From: Hyphomicrobiales bacterium
GTDB lineage: Bacteria > Pseudomonadota > Alphaproteobacteria > Rhizobiales > Rhizobiaceae
Assembly (NCBI GenBank): GCA_900469615.1
Contig: UBYA01000007.1
Location: 62,001-126,000, forward strand
DNA: 64,000 nt
Direction: 5' to 3'
A program made the position numbers and the translations under genes. The first letter of the stretch is position 1. Each line of letters begins with the position of its first letter. The notes under the pieces were generated by a model that did no database searches, was not told the origin of the DNA, and saw nothing but the letters and a program-made list of their open reading frames with translations. Positions 1 to 9,619 of the stretch are shown here, piece by piece.

Positions 1-19
1 GATCCTGTTCGTGTTAATT

Positions 20-853
20 TCAGACCCCGAGCAGAACGCCGCCCAATGAAAAGGTCTCGCCGCTCATTGTCAGCGACATTACGATAGCCAACAAAAACGC
101 TGCAAAACAAGCAAAAATTAGTCCATCGACGCGATCCATGACCCCGCCATGGCCGGGAATGAGATGGCTGGAGTCCTTTACGCCGAACTTGCGCTTGATG
201 AATGACTCGAACAGATCGCCGCTCTGGCTGCAGACGGAAAGCACCAGGGCAAGGACGGGAATCCTCAAATCCTCGGCGGAAAAAAAGCTCCAGACGACCG
301 CGGTTCCGGCAAGGACGGCCGCGATGGCGCCGCCGATCGCGCCCGACCATGTCTTGCCCGGCGATATACGCGGGGCAAGCTTCGGCCCTCCGATGGCTCG
401 GCCGACGAAATAGGCGAAAATATCCGTCGCCCACACCGTCGCGAAAACGAACAGCATCAGCACGAAGCCGCGCAGGTCGTCGTCCCGCATCTCTGCAAGG
501 GCAATCACCGTCAATCCGGAATAGAATATGCCACCCGGCAGCCACCAGCTTTTGCCGCGAATGCCGACCATGATCGCCGTGACGGCGACGAAGGCGGCCA
601 GAACCTCGATGGAATAGACGGATTCGCCCAGGACCGTCGCGCCGGCGATCAGCACGAGCGCAAGCCAGCCGAGGGCGTTGCCCTGCGGGTCGCGGCCATG
701 CAAATCCGTTATCGTCGACCATTCATAGTAGACGAGCAGGCCGATTACCGACGCCAGAAGGCGAAAGCCGAGACCTCCGAACCAGGTGGCGGCAAGAACG
801 ACGACGGCAAGGATGATGCCTGAAACAATGCGCAGCCTGAGTTCGCGATTCAT
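20..853 (-). CDS. cdsA: Phosphatidate cytidylyltransferase (CDP-diacylglycerol synthase)
   Basis: Makes CDP-diacylglycerol from phosphatidic acid and CTP at the inner membrane, the entry to phospholipid synthesis. The 277-residue product is hydrophobic throughout, with several predicted membrane segments. It ends in the CdsA family signature: S-x-S-G-D-L-x-E-S-x-I-K-R, then KD-S-x-x-x-P-G-H-G-G-x-x-D-R-x-D. I chose the ATG at 853 (product begins MNREL) because it overlaps the uppS stop codon as ATGA. An in-frame extension to 1006 would run into uppS and lacks family similarity. It is last in the rpsB-tsf-pyrH-frr-uppS-cdsA order, where dxr usually follows; only 19 bases remain before the window edge, so this cannot be checked. 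Confidence 0.95.
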   Translation of the reverse strand: MNRELRLRIVSGIILAVVVLAATWFGGLGFRLLASVIGLLVYYEWSTITDLHGRDPQGNALGWLALVLIAGATVLGESVYSIEVLAAFVAVTAIMVGIRGKSWWLPGGIFYSGLTVIALAEMRDDDLRGFVLMLFVFATVWATDIFAYFVGRAIGGPKLAPRISPGKTWSGAIGGAIAAVLAGTAVVWSFFSAEDLRIPVLALVLSVCSQSGDLFESFIKRKFGVKDSSHLIPGHGGVMDRVDGLIFACFAAFLLAIVMSLTMSGETFSLGGVLLGV

Positions 854-1599
854 CAGGACCCCACGGCCGCCGCCTGCTTGGCGGAAAGACCGCCAAAACG
901 CCGGTCGCGCGCAGCATATTTCTCCAGCGCGGCGAAGAACAGATCGCGATTGAAATCCGGCCAGTAGTCCGGCACGAACATGAATTCCGAATAGGCCGCC
1001 TGCCACAGCAGGAAATTCGAGAGCCGCTCCTCGCCGCTCGTGCGGATAATGAGGTCGGGATCGGGAATTCCGGCGGTGTCCAAACGGGCATCGACCAGTT
1101 CCGGACTGATATCCTGCGGACGCAACCGCCCGGCCTCGACATCCTTTGCGAGGCTTATGAAGGCACGCGTGATCTCGTCGCGCGAGCCGTAGTTGAAGGC
1201 GATGACCAGCGTCAGGGCCGTATTGTTCCTGGTGGTCTCCTCCGCCTCGAGCAGCAGGGGCAGGATGTCACCGCGCAGGCCACCGCGATCGCCGATGACG
1301 CGAATCCGGACATTCTGCCGGTGAAGCTCGGCAAGATCCCGCCGGATGAAGGCCTTAAGGAGGCCGAGGAGATCGCTCACCTCCGCCTCGGGACGGCGCC
1401 AGTTCTCCGAGGAGAAGGCGAAAAGCGTCAGATATTTGATGCCGATATCGCCGGCAGCCCTCACCGTCTCGCGAACGGCCTCCACGCCCTTGCGGTGGCC
1501 CATGGTGCGCGGCAGGCCGCGCGCATTGGCCCAGCGACCGTTGCCATCCATGATGATGGCAACGTGTTCGGGTACGACAGAGAACGTAGGAGCTGACAT
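853..1599 (-). CDS. uppS: Isoprenyl transferase, undecaprenyl diphosphate synthase type
   Basis: cis-Prenyltransferase that extends farnesyl diphosphate with isopentenyl diphosphate to give the undecaprenyl carrier for peptidoglycan and polysaccharide export. At 248 residues it has the usual length. The N-terminal MDGNGRWA motif carries the catalytic Asp18. The SENWRRP segment follows, and the C-terminal part has the [19 protein letters not shown] block with the RxSN diphosphate-binding residues. The stop codon overlaps the cdsA start, so the two are probably translationally coupled. It is separated from frr by about 110 bases. Confidence 0.95.
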   Translation of the reverse strand: MSAPTFSVVPEHVAIIMDGNGRWANARGLPRTMGHRKGVEAVRETVRAAGDIGIKYLTLFAFSSENWRRPEAEVSDLLGLLKAFIRRDLAELHRQNVRIRVIGDRGGLRGDILPLLLEAEETTRNNTALTLVIAFNYGSRDEITRAFISLAKDVEAGRLRPQDISPELVDARLDTAGIPDPDLIIRTSGEERLSNFLLWQAAYSEFMFVPDYWPDFNRDLFFAALEKYAARDRRFGGLSAKQAAAVGS

Positions 1600-1707
1600 A
1601 TGGGTCCGGTTTCGTTCGGCGGAAAGAAGCTCTGGCCTCGTAATCTAGGGCACCATCGCCGCTTTCAATATTGGCATATCGAAAGCGCGACACTCCCCGG
1701 CATACGA

Positions 1708-2268
1708 TCAGACCTGCATGATTTCCTTTTCTTTGTCGGCGAGCAAGCGGTCGACTTCCGAAATCGTCTCATCCGTCATCTTCTGCACACGTTCGGAGAG
1801 AGAGCGGCTCTCGTCCTGACCGATTACGCCGTCCTTTTCGGCCTTTTTGAGGCCGTCCATACCGTCACGGCGGACATGGCGAATCGCCACCTTCGCCTTT
1901 TCGGCATATTCATGGGCCACCTTCACCAGCGAGCGGCGACGCTCTTCGTTGAGTTCCGGCAGCGGGATGCGCAGGTTCTGTCCATCCATGATGGGATTGA
2001 GGCCGAGATTGGATTCGCGGATCGCGCGCTCGACTGCGCCGACCATCGACTTGTCCCACACCGAAACGGTCAGCATGCGCGGCTCCGGCACGGTGATGTT
2101 GGCGACCTGGTTCAGCGGCATGCGCGAACCATAGGCTTCGATCACGACCGGATCCAGGATATTGGCGGATGCACGCCCGGTGCGCAGCGAGGCGATATCG
2201 CTCTTGAATGCAGCGATGGCGCCATCCATGCGGCGCTTCAGTTCCTTGAGGTCGGTGCCTTCACTCAT
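1708..2268 (-). CDS. frr: Ribosome recycling factor
   Basis: Splits post-termination ribosomes together with EF-G. The ATG at 2268 gives 186 residues, the standard RRF length, and begins [14 protein letters not shown]. Longer in-frame starts upstream add a non-conserved tail. A GGGAG Shine-Dalgarno element precedes the chosen start. Conserved RRF segments are visible: LRTGRAS near the N-terminus, the [10 protein letters not shown] region, the [10 protein letters not shown] motif, and the C-terminal helix ending in [17 protein letters not shown]-like sequence. It sits between pyrH and uppS in the conserved translation/envelope cluster. Confidence 0.96.
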   Translation of the reverse strand: MSEGTDLKELKRRMDGAIAAFKSDIASLRTGRASANILDPVVIEAYGSRMPLNQVANITVPEPRMLTVSVWDKSMVGAVERAIRESNLGLNPIMDGQNLRIPLPELNEERRRSLVKVAHEYAEKAKVAIRHVRRDGMDGLKKAEKDGVIGQDESRSLSERVQKMTDETISEVDRLLADKEKEIMQV

Positions 2269-2323
2269 GTCTATACTCCCGTCTGATAAGGCGACGCCGG
2301 ACGCTCCCGGCGCCACAGGAACG

Positions 2324-3043
2324 TCAATTGTCTGATACGATGGTCTTGCGGCCGCCGCCGGTCAAGATTTCCGCAAAGCCGCCCTTCTCATGGATCGAGA
2401 AGACGACGATCGGAATGGCGTTTTCGCGCGCGAGTGCCACGGCCGCCACATCCATGACGGCCAGCCCCTTCTCGAGCACCTGACTATGGGTCAGATGGTC
2501 GAAGCGCTCCGCATCGGGGAATTTCTTCGGATCGGCGGAATAGATGCCGTCGACCTGCGTGCCCTTGAAGATTGCCTCAGCGCCCATCTCGGCGGCGCGC
2601 AGCGCTGCGGCGGAATCGGTGGTGAAGAACGGGTTGCCGGTGCCCCCGGCAAAGATCACCACCCGGCCGAGCGACAGATGATAGAGCGTGGCGCGCTGCG
2701 AGAAGCTTTCGCAGATTTCCGGCATGGAGATGGCCGAGAGGACGACGGTATCGATATTGAGCTTGCGCAGCGAGGTCGCCAGAGCCAGCGCGTTGATGAC
2801 GGTGCCCAGCATGCCCATGTGGTCACCGGTCACGCGGTCTCCCCCCTTGGAGGCCACGGCGACGCCGCGGAAAATATTGCCGCCACCGACCACGACGCCG
2901 ACTTCGACACCCATTTCGCGTGCCTGCGCGATATCGCCGGCAATCCGGTCGGCGACCGTCACGTCGATGCCGAATCCCTGACTGCCCATCAGAGCTTCCC
3001 CGGAAGCCTTGAGCAACACGCGCTTGTAGATCGGCTGGGACAT
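2324..3043 (-). CDS. pyrH: UMP kinase
   Basis: Phosphorylates UMP to UDP; bacterial enzyme of the amino-acid-kinase fold, cytoplasmic hexamer. The 239-residue protein starts [20 protein letters not shown], carrying the Lys-Ala-Ser-Gly-Glu nucleotide-phosphate motif, followed by a glycine-rich [11 protein letters not shown] loop and the [11 protein letters not shown]-binding segment. The C-terminal half has the [13 protein letters not shown] motif and the K-G-T-x-V-D-G-I-Y-S-x-D-P block. AGGAGCT stands seven bases before the ATG. It follows tsf by 136 bases, as in other Alphaproteobacteria. Confidence 0.97.
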   Translation of the reverse strand: MSQPIYKRVLLKASGEALMGSQGFGIDVTVADRIAGDIAQAREMGVEVGVVVGGGNIFRGVAVASKGGDRVTGDHMGMLGTVINALALATSLRKLNIDTVVLSAISMPEICESFSQRATLYHLSLGRVVIFAGGTGNPFFTTDSAAALRAAEMGAEAIFKGTQVDGIYSADPKKFPDAERFDHLTHSQVLEKGLAVMDVAAVALARENAIPIVVFSIHEKGGFAEILTGGGRKTIVSDN

Positions 3044-3179
3044 GGTAGCTCCTTGAAGTGATCACCGGGGAATGATTGTGAAAAGCCGGATACACGAAGG
3101 GCACCGCGTTGTCACGCGATGCCCTTACGTTTTCCCTGATATGGTTTCACCAATCCGGGAGATGGCTTCTTTTTACCGA

Positions 3180-4106
3180 TCAGCCCTTGGCGACGGCCGC
3201 GACTTCGGCAGCGAAGTCGCTTTCTTCCTTCTCGACGCCTTCGCCGAGGAGCAGGCGGGCCATGCCGGTGATTTCGATCGGGGCGCCGGCAGCCTTTTCA
3301 GCTTCCTTGATGGCAGCGCCGACGGTCAGGTCCGGGTTGATGACGAAAGCCTGCGAGAGAAGGGCAACTTCCTCGAAGAACTTGCGCATGCGGCCTTCCA
3401 CCATCTTTTCGATGATGGCTTCCGGCTTGCCGGATTCGCGGGACTGCTCGATGAAGACGTTGCGTTCGCGCTCGGCAACCGCTGCATCGACTTCTTCGGC
3501 ACGGATGGCCAGCGGGTTGGTAGCGGCAACGTGCATGGCAACCTGGCGGCCGATCGACGTCAAGACGGCCTTGTCGCCGACCGACTTCAGGGCGACCAGA
3601 ACGCCGAGCTTGCCGATGCCGTCGCCGGCAGCGTTATGGATGTAGGTCGCCACGACGCCGTGCTCGACTTCCAGCTTGGCGGCGCGACGAAGCGTCATGT
3701 TCTCGCCGATGGTGGCGATCGCGTCCTTGATGGCGTCGGCGACCGGCTTGCCGGATGCCGGGTAGGTCGCAGCCGAAATGGCTTCGACCGTGCCGTCGGT
3801 GGACAGCGCGACTTCGGCGATGCCGCGAGCGAGGTCCTGGAAGGCATCGTTACGGGCAACGAAGTCGGTTTCGGAGTTGAGCTCGACGACAACGGCCTTG
3901 TGACCGGCGCCGGCAATGGCGATCAAGCCTTCAGCGGCAGTGCGGCCGGACTTCTTGTCGGCCTTGGAGATGCCCTTGGCGCGCAGCCAGTCGATCGCGG
4001 CTTCGATATCGCCGTTGGTTTCGGTCAGCGCCTTCTTGCAGTCCATCATACCTGCGCCAGACTTTTCGCGCAGTTCCTTCACCAGTGCAGCCGTAATCTC
4101 GGTCAT
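3180..4106 (-). CDS. tsf: Elongation factor Ts
   Basis: Guanine-nucleotide exchange factor for EF-Tu. The 308-residue product begins with the UBA-like helix bundle ([27 protein letters not shown]), which is nearly invariant in the family. The core signature [10 protein letters not shown], including the TDFV residues that contact the EF-Tu nucleotide site, follows at about residue 80. The length matches alphaproteobacterial EF-Ts. A GAGGAAG ribosome-binding site precedes the ATG. It is downstream of rpsB in the classical rpsB-tsf pair. Confidence 0.97.
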   Translation of the reverse strand: MTEITAALVKELREKSGAGMMDCKKALTETNGDIEAAIDWLRAKGISKADKKSGRTAAEGLIAIAGAGHKAVVVELNSETDFVARNDAFQDLARGIAEVALSTDGTVEAISAATYPASGKPVADAIKDAIATIGENMTLRRAAKLEVEHGVVATYIHNAAGDGIGKLGVLVALKSVGDKAVLTSIGRQVAMHVAATNPLAIRAEEVDAAVAERERNVFIEQSRESGKPEAIIEKMVEGRMRKFFEEVALLSQAFVINPDLTVGAAIKEAEKAAGAPIEITGMARLLLGEGVEKEESDFAAEVAAVAKG

Positions 4107-4387
4107 AAGCTTCCTCTTGTCGGTTCATACGGTGCGGCATGCGGTTTTGAGCCGATGCGGCACCGATTTGAGGGACGAAATGTACCCGTAAGTATGACAG
4201 CGTTATGAAGCTGCGTCATACTGTGGAATTCTGTTTGGAGCATGCCTGGATTTACCGCCTACAGCGCCGTGCGTCGCAAGTGATGCGCAGAGGTCGCTGT
4301 AGCACTTTAAATCCACTGCATAATTTCACCCTTAAATCGATTTCGATTTCAGGAATTATGCAGCAGGCAAAACGTTATCCAAAACGC

Positions 4388-4471
4388 GATAAGGCCGCTC
4401 GAACTCGTTGAAGTCGCAAACGGCCTTATCCCGGATGTCAATGCGCTTGGGCGGGCAAGTATATGCCCGCC
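4388..4471 (-). terminator. Two hairpins in the rpsB-tsf spacer (possible attenuator)
   Basis: The 376-base spacer between rpsB and tsf holds two perfect inverted repeats. Leaving rpsB, transcription meets GGCGGGCA/TGCCCGCC (4450-4471, 6-base loop). It then meets GATAAGGCCG/CGGCCTTATC (4388-4430, 23-base loop), which is followed by a short GTTTT stretch. Neither has a strong U-tract, so partial termination that sets the S2 to EF-Ts ratio seems likelier than a full stop. The rest of the spacer (4107-4387) shows no gene. Confidence 0.5.
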
Positions 4472-4482
4472 TCGTGGCGCGA

Positions 4483-5250
4483 TCAGGCTTCGGTGCCGTC
4501 CGCCAGGGTCGGCTCGACCGGAGCTTCCTCGGAAGCGCCGAGGTCACGGCCCGATGCGCTCTGCTGGCGAGCGATGCCGTCGATGGCGGCGCGCGAGATC
4601 AGGTCGCAGTAGAGGGCGATGGCGCGCGAGGCGTCGTCGTTGCCCGGGATCGGATAGTCGATCAGGTCCGGATCGCAGTTCGAGTCGATGATGGCGACGA
4701 CCGGGATGCCGAGGCGCTTGGCTTCGTCGATCGCGATCTTTTCCTTGTTGGTGTCGATGATGAACATCAGGTCCGGCGTGCCGCCCATGTCCTTGATACC
4801 GCCGAGGGCCTTGTCGAGCTTTTCGCGTTCGCGCTCAAGGTTCAGACGCTCCTTCTTGGTGAAGCCCTGGGCTTCGCCGGAGAGGATTTCGTCGAGCTTG
4901 CGCAGACGCTGGATCGAGTTGGAGATCGTCTTCCAGTTGGTCATCATGCCACCGAGCCAGCGGGCGTTGACGTAGTACTGAGCCGAACGCTTCGCGCTGT
5001 CGGCGATCAGTTCGGACGCCTGACGCTTGGTGCCGACGAACAGAACGCGGCCGCCGCGGGCAACGGTGTCGCTGACGACCTGCAGGGCGCGGCTCAGCAT
5101 CGGAACCGTCTGGGCGAGGTCGATGATGTGGATGTTGTTACGATCGCCGAAAATGTACGGCTTCATCTTCGGGTTCCAGCGGTGCGTCTGGTGGCCGAAG
5201 TGAACGCCTGCTTCGAGAAGCTGGCGCATAGAAAAATCGGGCAATGCCAT
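4483..5250 (-). CDS. rpsB: 30S ribosomal protein S2
   Basis: Small-subunit protein needed for S1 binding. The ATG at 5250 gives 255 residues beginning [20 protein letters not shown], the standard S2 N-terminus including the GVHFGHQT motif. An AAAGGA element lies upstream of this start, whereas the in-frame upstream extension is low-complexity and unrelated to S2. Further S2 hallmarks are [13 protein letters not shown] and the [15 protein letters not shown] segment. The acidic C-terminal tail ([15 protein letters not shown]) is typical of rhizobia. It heads the minus-strand cluster running down to cdsA. Confidence 0.97.
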   Translation of the reverse strand: MALPDFSMRQLLEAGVHFGHQTHRWNPKMKPYIFGDRNNIHIIDLAQTVPMLSRALQVVSDTVARGGRVLFVGTKRQASELIADSAKRSAQYYVNARWLGGMMTNWKTISNSIQRLRKLDEILSGEAQGFTKKERLNLEREREKLDKALGGIKDMGGTPDLMFIIDTNKEKIAIDEAKRLGIPVVAIIDSNCDPDLIDYPIPGNDDASRAIALYCDLISRAAIDGIARQQSASGRDLGASEEAPVEPTLADGTEA

Positions 5251-5579
5251 GCCTTTGTATCCTTTTCCGGTTGAACCTCCGCAAGGCGAACAGCATCCTC
5301 TTCGAGAATGCCACCGGGCGGAAAAATCCGGATTTCTCCCGGACAATCCCATGCCTTACGTGTGGAATGCGGGTGCCCATACCTTCGATTCGCTTGGAAT
5401 GCAAGGCTTTCAGCCGAAAAATAACCGCGCGCGGCCCTCAGCCGGTCGATTTATCGAGCAACGCCGGCATGACATTGGCGTTAAGCCGAAGCGGTCGGCG
5501 GATACGAGCCCCATAAGCGGGAAGTTCCGCCAATCGACCGCAATGGCCGGCTACCCCGGACATATCGCCCGGTGAAGAG
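5251..5579 (-). promoter_or_regulatory. rpsB upstream region
   Basis: A 329-base gap between eipB and rpsB with no convincing gene. It must hold the promoter of the translation cluster. One candidate on the minus strand is TTGCAT, 17 bases, TATGGG in the part around 5370-5405. The match is only moderate, and no terminator for eipB is obvious. Confidence 0.35.
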
Positions 5580-6407
5580 CTACTGGCACGCCTTCGTATC
5601 GAGAACCTCGAGCTTGGTGAGCTTGCCAGTCAGCACGAAATCGCCGTAATCCATGGTGAGGTCGCGCGTTATGCCGTTCTCGTAAAGCTTGAAGGACATG
5701 CGGTAGACGGGGGTGGCGTCGCCGGTGGACTTCTCGTTGAAGTAGGCGACCGTCACCGGCCAGAACGGCGTCTTGGCGAAGGCGCCGGCCTTGTCGGCAT
5801 CCGGATCGTCCGTGGCAGGCGACTGCTCCTTGCCGACGACGGTGGTCGCGATCAACGGCTTGTCGCCATCGTCGGAACCGTCGAAAACCTGCGCTTCGAA
5901 GAAATTCTTGCCGAGCTTGGCGTTATGGATGATGTCGAGCATATGCTCCGTCGGGAAGCGGCTCTGAATGAGCTCGACCTGCTTGTTGTGCGGCTCAGTC
6001 AGATCGACCTTTATGCCCTTCTGGTCGTCGCTTGCAGCCCCGCGTACGTCCTTGTCGAGCTGGTTGTCGGTATAGGACTTGGTCTCGAAGCGGAACAGGC
6101 GCTTGCCAAGATCTTCGAAGGTCGTCGTCTGCTGGTCGCTGACGCGGGTGGAATCGCCCGTGTCGATCTTCGTCACGAAGCGGAAATTGGTGGTGAACCC
6201 GGCGCAATCGGAGCCTTCGAATTCGTAGACCATGCGGCCGACCATGCCGGAAATGCCGGAGCGATCGGAAGCATCCTTCAGCTCAAGATCGTAGACGGCC
6301 CGATGCGCGATCAGCCCGCTCGGACCTGCGGCGTGGGCCACAGGTATTCCCAGCGACAGAATGCCCAGCCCCGAAACGACGGCGGCAGCAAGACTCGAGC
6401 GGAACAT
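5580..6407 (-). CDS. eipB: EipB-type cell envelope integrity protein (DUF1849)
   Basis: Periplasmic beta-spiral protein of a family limited to Alphaproteobacteria; in Brucella EipB supports envelope integrity and virulence. The 275-residue protein has a signal peptide ending near AHA (residues 1-26). The mature part begins with the GLIAHRAVYDLEL strand typical of DUF1849 and contains MVYEFEGSDCAGFTTNFRF. Exactly two cysteines flank the mature domain, Cys68 and Cys274. Their spacing matches the disulfide pair known in Brucella EipB. It is transcribed alone toward rpsB. The family call is firm; the cellular role is carried over from Brucella. Confidence 0.85.
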   Translation of the reverse strand: MFRSSLAAAVVSGLGILSLGIPVAHAAGPSGLIAHRAVYDLELKDASDRSGISGMVGRMVYEFEGSDCAGFTTNFRFVTKIDTGDSTRVSDQQTTTFEDLGKRLFRFETKSYTDNQLDKDVRGAASDDQKGIKVDLTEPHNKQVELIQSRFPTEHMLDIIHNAKLGKNFFEAQVFDGSDDGDKPLIATTVVGKEQSPATDDPDADKAGAFAKTPFWPVTVAYFNEKSTGDATPVYRMSFKLYENGITRDLTMDYGDFVLTGKLTKLEVLDTKACQ

Positions 6408-6542
6408 TCATTATCTCCTGTTGGACTCGCACGCGATGTTATAAGAACGCTTTCGGCTAAAACGAGGCTGCCGATCCTAAGTGACGGAATTTAGTCTTGA
6501 TGCCGGATTTTTGAAGTTTTTACAACAAAACGGGAGATGAAA

Positions 6543-7010
6543 ATGTCCGACGCTATCGAGGATCGCCTGAAGGAACTGGGCATCGTTCTGCCGCAGGCCG
6601 CAGCGCCTGCCGCCAACTATGTTCCCTATGTCATCAGCGGCAATCTTCTCTACCTGTCCGGGCAGCTGCCGATGGAAAACGGCAAGATCGGCGTGACCGG
6701 CCACCTCGGCAAGGATGTCGATGTTGCCGGCGGCCAGCGCGCAGCCGAACTCTGCGCCATCAATATTCTCGCCCAGGCGAAAGCGGCCCTCGGCGGCGAT
6801 CTCGGCCGGATCAAGCGGCTGATCAAGCTGAACGGCTTCGTCGCCTCGATGCCTGATTTCGTCGAACAACATCTTGTGATCAACGGCGCCTCGAATCTTC
6901 TGGCAAACATATTGGGCGATGCCGGCAAGCATGCCCGCGCCGCCGTCGGCATGGCAGCCCTGCCACTGAATGCCGCCGTCGAAATCGATGCCATTCTGGA
7001 AATCGCATGA
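6543..7010 (+). CDS. RidA/YjgF family protein
   Basis: Member of the YjgF/YER057c/UK114 family, whose best known members are enamine/imine deaminases. The product has 155 residues, on the long side because of an extra N-terminal segment (MSDAIEDRLKELGIVLPQAA). The conserved VISGNLLYLSGQLP strand, the GGQRAAELCAINILAQ helix and the C-terminal HARAAVGMAALPLNAAVEIDAI block, with its conserved Arg, are present. I prefer the ATG at 6543 because GGGAG lies six bases upstream; an ATG at 6537 is too close to it. It overlaps the next gene by four bases, so the two are probably coupled. The substrate is unknown. Confidence 0.85.
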   Translation: MSDAIEDRLKELGIVLPQAAAPAANYVPYVISGNLLYLSGQLPMENGKIGVTGHLGKDVDVAGGQRAAELCAINILAQAKAALGGDLGRIKRLIKLNGFVASMPDFVEQHLVINGASNLLANILGDAGKHARAAVGMAALPLNAAVEIDAILEIA

Positions 7011-7729
7011 TGAGCAAGCTTGCCTGGCTGACCGAGCGACCCATCGCCCACCGCGGCTATCACGACATGAACAGAGAGGTCTGGGAGAACACGCTTTCGG
7101 CCTTCAGCCGCGCCATCGAGGCGGGCTTTGCCATCGAGTGCGACCTGCATTATGCCTCGGACGGCGTGCCGGTCGTCTTCCATGACGACGATCTTCAGCG
7201 CGTCTGCAACCTGCCCGGCGAGGTTCGCGAGCGCACCTCCGCCGAGCTCGGGCTGCTCTCGATCGGCGGCACCAGGGACAAGATCCCGACGTTGAAGCAG
7301 CTCCTGCAGCTTTGCGACGGCAAGGTGCCGCTCGTGCTGGAGCTCAAGGGACGCGAGGGCGATGACGAGGGTTTTGCGGAATCGGTTCTCGAAGTGCTGG
7401 AGGGCTACAAGGGCCATGTCGCGCTGATGAGCTTCGACCACTGGCTGCTCAGAGACCTCAAGGCCCTGGGCGCCCCCTACCCGGTCGGCCTTACGGCGGA
7501 AGGAAACAAGCCCGAGACGTTTTTTCAGCATGACGAAGCCATGCATCTTGGGCTAGACTTCATATCGTACTTCTATGGCCACCTGCCGAACCCTTTCATC
7601 ACGGCGCAGCGCCAGCGCGGTATTCCGGTCATCACCTGGACCGTGCGCGACGAAGCGGCCCGCAAACATACATTTGCCAATGCAGACCAGATGACCTTCG
7701 AAGGCTTTGATCCGCGCCTGGCCTCATAA
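7007..7729 (+). CDS. Glycerophosphodiester phosphodiesterase family protein
   Basis: Probably hydrolyses glycerophosphodiesters to glycerol 3-phosphate plus alcohol; TIM-barrel GDPD fold, 240 residues. The catalytic signature is intact: I-A-H-R-G near residue 14, E-N-T-L-S-A-F, then I-E-C-D-L-H with the metal ligands, then V-V-F-H-D-D-D-L. There is no signal peptide, so a cytoplasmic UgpQ-like enzyme is likely. The start overlaps the stop of the RidA-like gene (ATGA). UgpQ proper sits in the ugp transport operon, which is not seen here, so no symbol is given. Confidence 0.88.
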   Translation: MMSKLAWLTERPIAHRGYHDMNREVWENTLSAFSRAIEAGFAIECDLHYASDGVPVVFHDDDLQRVCNLPGEVRERTSAELGLLSIGGTRDKIPTLKQLLQLCDGKVPLVLELKGREGDDEGFAESVLEVLEGYKGHVALMSFDHWLLRDLKALGAPYPVGLTAEGNKPETFFQHDEAMHLGLDFISYFYGHLPNPFITAQRQRGIPVITWTVRDEAARKHTFANADQMTFEGFDPRLAS

Positions 7730-7849
7730 ATCGGGATCGATTGAAGGAGAGGCCTTGCGCAAAAGCAAATTGCCGCTGCACCTGCAACACGCCTGTCGGA
7801 GTGCATGGCGCAGCGGTGAGAGCCCCTCCCTTCTTTCCTAGCGCAAGAA

Positions 7850-9040
7850 TTGATGACAGACGAATTATCCATTCGAGTCGAACGATCCTTCAAGAACATC
7901 GCTCCGGAGAGCTGGTCCAGGCTGGCCGGGGCGTCGAGAACAGGCAGCGTCCTGCCATACAATCCCTTTGTCTCCCACGCCTTCCTGTCGTCGCTCGAGG
8001 AGTCCGGCTCCGCGACCGACAAGACAGGCTGGCTCGGCAATCATCTGCTGCTGGAAACCGACGGCGGCGAGCTGCTCGGTGCCATCGTCGGCTATCTGAA
8101 GAGCCATAGCCAGGGCGAATACGTCTTCGATCATGGCTGGGCCGATGCCTTCGAGCGCGCCGGCGGCCGCTATTATCCGAAGCTGCAATGCTCCATTCCC
8201 TTTACCCCCGCCACCGGGCCGCGGCTGCTCGTCGCCGAGGGACAGGACCGAAGCGTCATGCAGCCGGCGCTTGCCGAGAGCCTGAAGGAAGTGACCCGCC
8301 AGCTCGGCGTCTCCTCCGCGCATATCACCTTCCTGCCCGAGGACGAGGTTTCCGTCTTCGAAGGCGATGGCTACCTGCACCGCACCGACCAGCAGTTCCA
8401 TTTCATCAACGAAGGCTATGCCGATCACGATGCGTTCCTGGAAACGCTGGCGTCCCGCAAACGCAAGGCGCTGAAGAAGGAGCGGCGCACGGCGCTGGAG
8501 CATGGCATCAGCATCGACTGGCTGAACGGCAGCGATCTAACCGAAAACATCTGGGATCAGTTCTTCGCCTTCTATATGGATACGGGCAGCCGCAAATGGG
8601 GCCGCCCCTATCTTACCCGGACATTCTATTCGCTGATCGGCGAACGCATGCCCGACGATATCCTGCTCGTCATGGCCAGGCGCGAGGGCCGCTACATTGC
8701 CGGCGCCATCAATTTCATCGGCGGCGAAACGCTCTACGGCCGCCATTGGGGCTGCATCGAAGATCATCCCTTCCTGCATTTCGAGGTTTGCTATCATCAG
8801 GCGATCGATTTCGCGCTGAGCAAGGGATTGAAGCGGGTAGAGGCCGGAGCGCAGGGCGAGCACAAGCTCGCGCGCGGCTATCTTCCGGTCATCACCCATT
8901 CGGCGCATTATATCGGCCATCAGGGTCTGCGGCGTGCCGTTGCCGATTATCTGAAGCACGAGCGCGAACAGGTCGAGGAGATGAGCGAAATTCTCACCGA
9001 GCATAGCCCCTTCCGTAAAGGCGAACGGCAGGATATCTAG
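7850..9040 (+). CDS. COG3146 (DUF482) GNAT-fold protein
   Basis: A 396-residue member of the COG3146/DUF482 family, related to FemAB-like acyltransferases and often labelled peptidogalycan biosynthesis protein. Recognisable blocks are YNPFVSHAFLSSLEESG near the N-terminus, YYPKLQCSIPFTPATGPRLL in the first half, and the second-half run HWGCIEDHPFLHFEVCYHQAIDFA followed by EAGAQGEHKLARGYLP. No signal peptide or membrane segment is present. The start is either 7850 or 7853 (ATGATG region); no strong ribosome-binding site decides it. The acceptor is unknown and the annotation is by family only. Confidence 0.82.
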   Translation: MMTDELSIRVERSFKNIAPESWSRLAGASRTGSVLPYNPFVSHAFLSSLEESGSATDKTGWLGNHLLLETDGGELLGAIVGYLKSHSQGEYVFDHGWADAFERAGGRYYPKLQCSIPFTPATGPRLLVAEGQDRSVMQPALAESLKEVTRQLGVSSAHITFLPEDEVSVFEGDGYLHRTDQQFHFINEGYADHDAFLETLASRKRKALKKERRTALEHGISIDWLNGSDLTENIWDQFFAFYMDTGSRKWGRPYLTRTFYSLIGERMPDDILLVMARREGRYIAGAINFIGGETLYGRHWGCIEDHPFLHFEVCYHQAIDFALSKGLKRVEAGAQGEHKLARGYLPVITHSAHYIGHQGLRRAVADYLKHEREQVEEMSEILTEHSPFRKGERQDI

Positions 9041-9080
9041 CCGTTCCGTATACTCGCAACCACAGACGAGGAGCCCCTGG

Positions 9081-9509
9081 ATGACCAGCCCCGCCTATGA
9101 CGACAACAATATCTTCGCGAAGATCCTGAAGGGCGATATCCCTTCCTACCGCGTTTACGAGGATGAGCACACAGTCGCCTTCATGGATGTGATGCCGCAA
9201 TCGCCGGGTCATACGCTGGTCGTACCCAAATCCCCTTCTCGCAACATTCTCGACGCCGATCCGGCCGCCTTGCAGCACGCGATCACGGTCGTCCAGAAGA
9301 TTGCCATCGCCGTTCAGGAAGCCTTCGAGGCCGATGGCGTCTACATCGCCCAGTTCAACGAGCCATCCGCGGGACAGACGGTGTTTCATCTGCACTTCCA
9401 TGTGATCCCGCGGCTCGAAGGCGTGGCGCTGAAGCCGCACTCGGGCAAGATGGAGGACGGTGCGGTGCTGGCGGAAAACGCCAGGAAGATCATCGAAGCG
9501 CTGCCCTGA
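9081..9509 (+). CDS. HIT family hydrolase (Hint-like)
   Basis: Histidine-triad nucleotide hydrolase, 142 residues, cytoplasmic. The HxHxHxx triad is visible as FHLHFHVIP in the second half, preceded by the family NEPSAGQTVFH segment. The N-terminus has IFAKILKGDIPSYRVYEDEHTVAFMDVMPQSPGHTLVVPK, typical of Hint-type purine nucleoside phosphoramidases. GAGGAG precedes the ATG. A strong hairpin terminator follows, shared with the converging clpA. Confidence 0.92.
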   Translation: MTSPAYDDNNIFAKILKGDIPSYRVYEDEHTVAFMDVMPQSPGHTLVVPKSPSRNILDADPAALQHAITVVQKIAIAVQEAFEADGVYIAQFNEPSAGQTVFHLHFHVIPRLEGVALKPHSGKMEDGAVLAENARKIIEALP

Positions 9510-9558
9510 TGTGCTGAAGTCCTAAAGTCATTTCTAAGATTTTCTGCATAAGCATATG

Positions 9559-9592
9559 AAAACGGCTGCATTGTTCCCAATGCAGCCGTTTT
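9559..9592. terminator. Bidirectional terminator between HIT gene and clpA
   Basis: A perfect 15-base inverted repeat (arms 9559-9573 and 9578-9592, loop TTCC) ends in a run of T on the plus strand and in TTTT on the minus strand. It sits between two convergent genes, so it can serve both. Confidence 0.9.
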
Positions 9593-9619
9593 ACTTTTTT
9601 TCAGGCAACCGATCGTCGG

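Noticed and set aside
4388-4430. Strong rho-independent terminator after rpsB
   Set aside because: The stem is perfect but the loop is long and the T-run short, so it is listed only as a possible attenuator.
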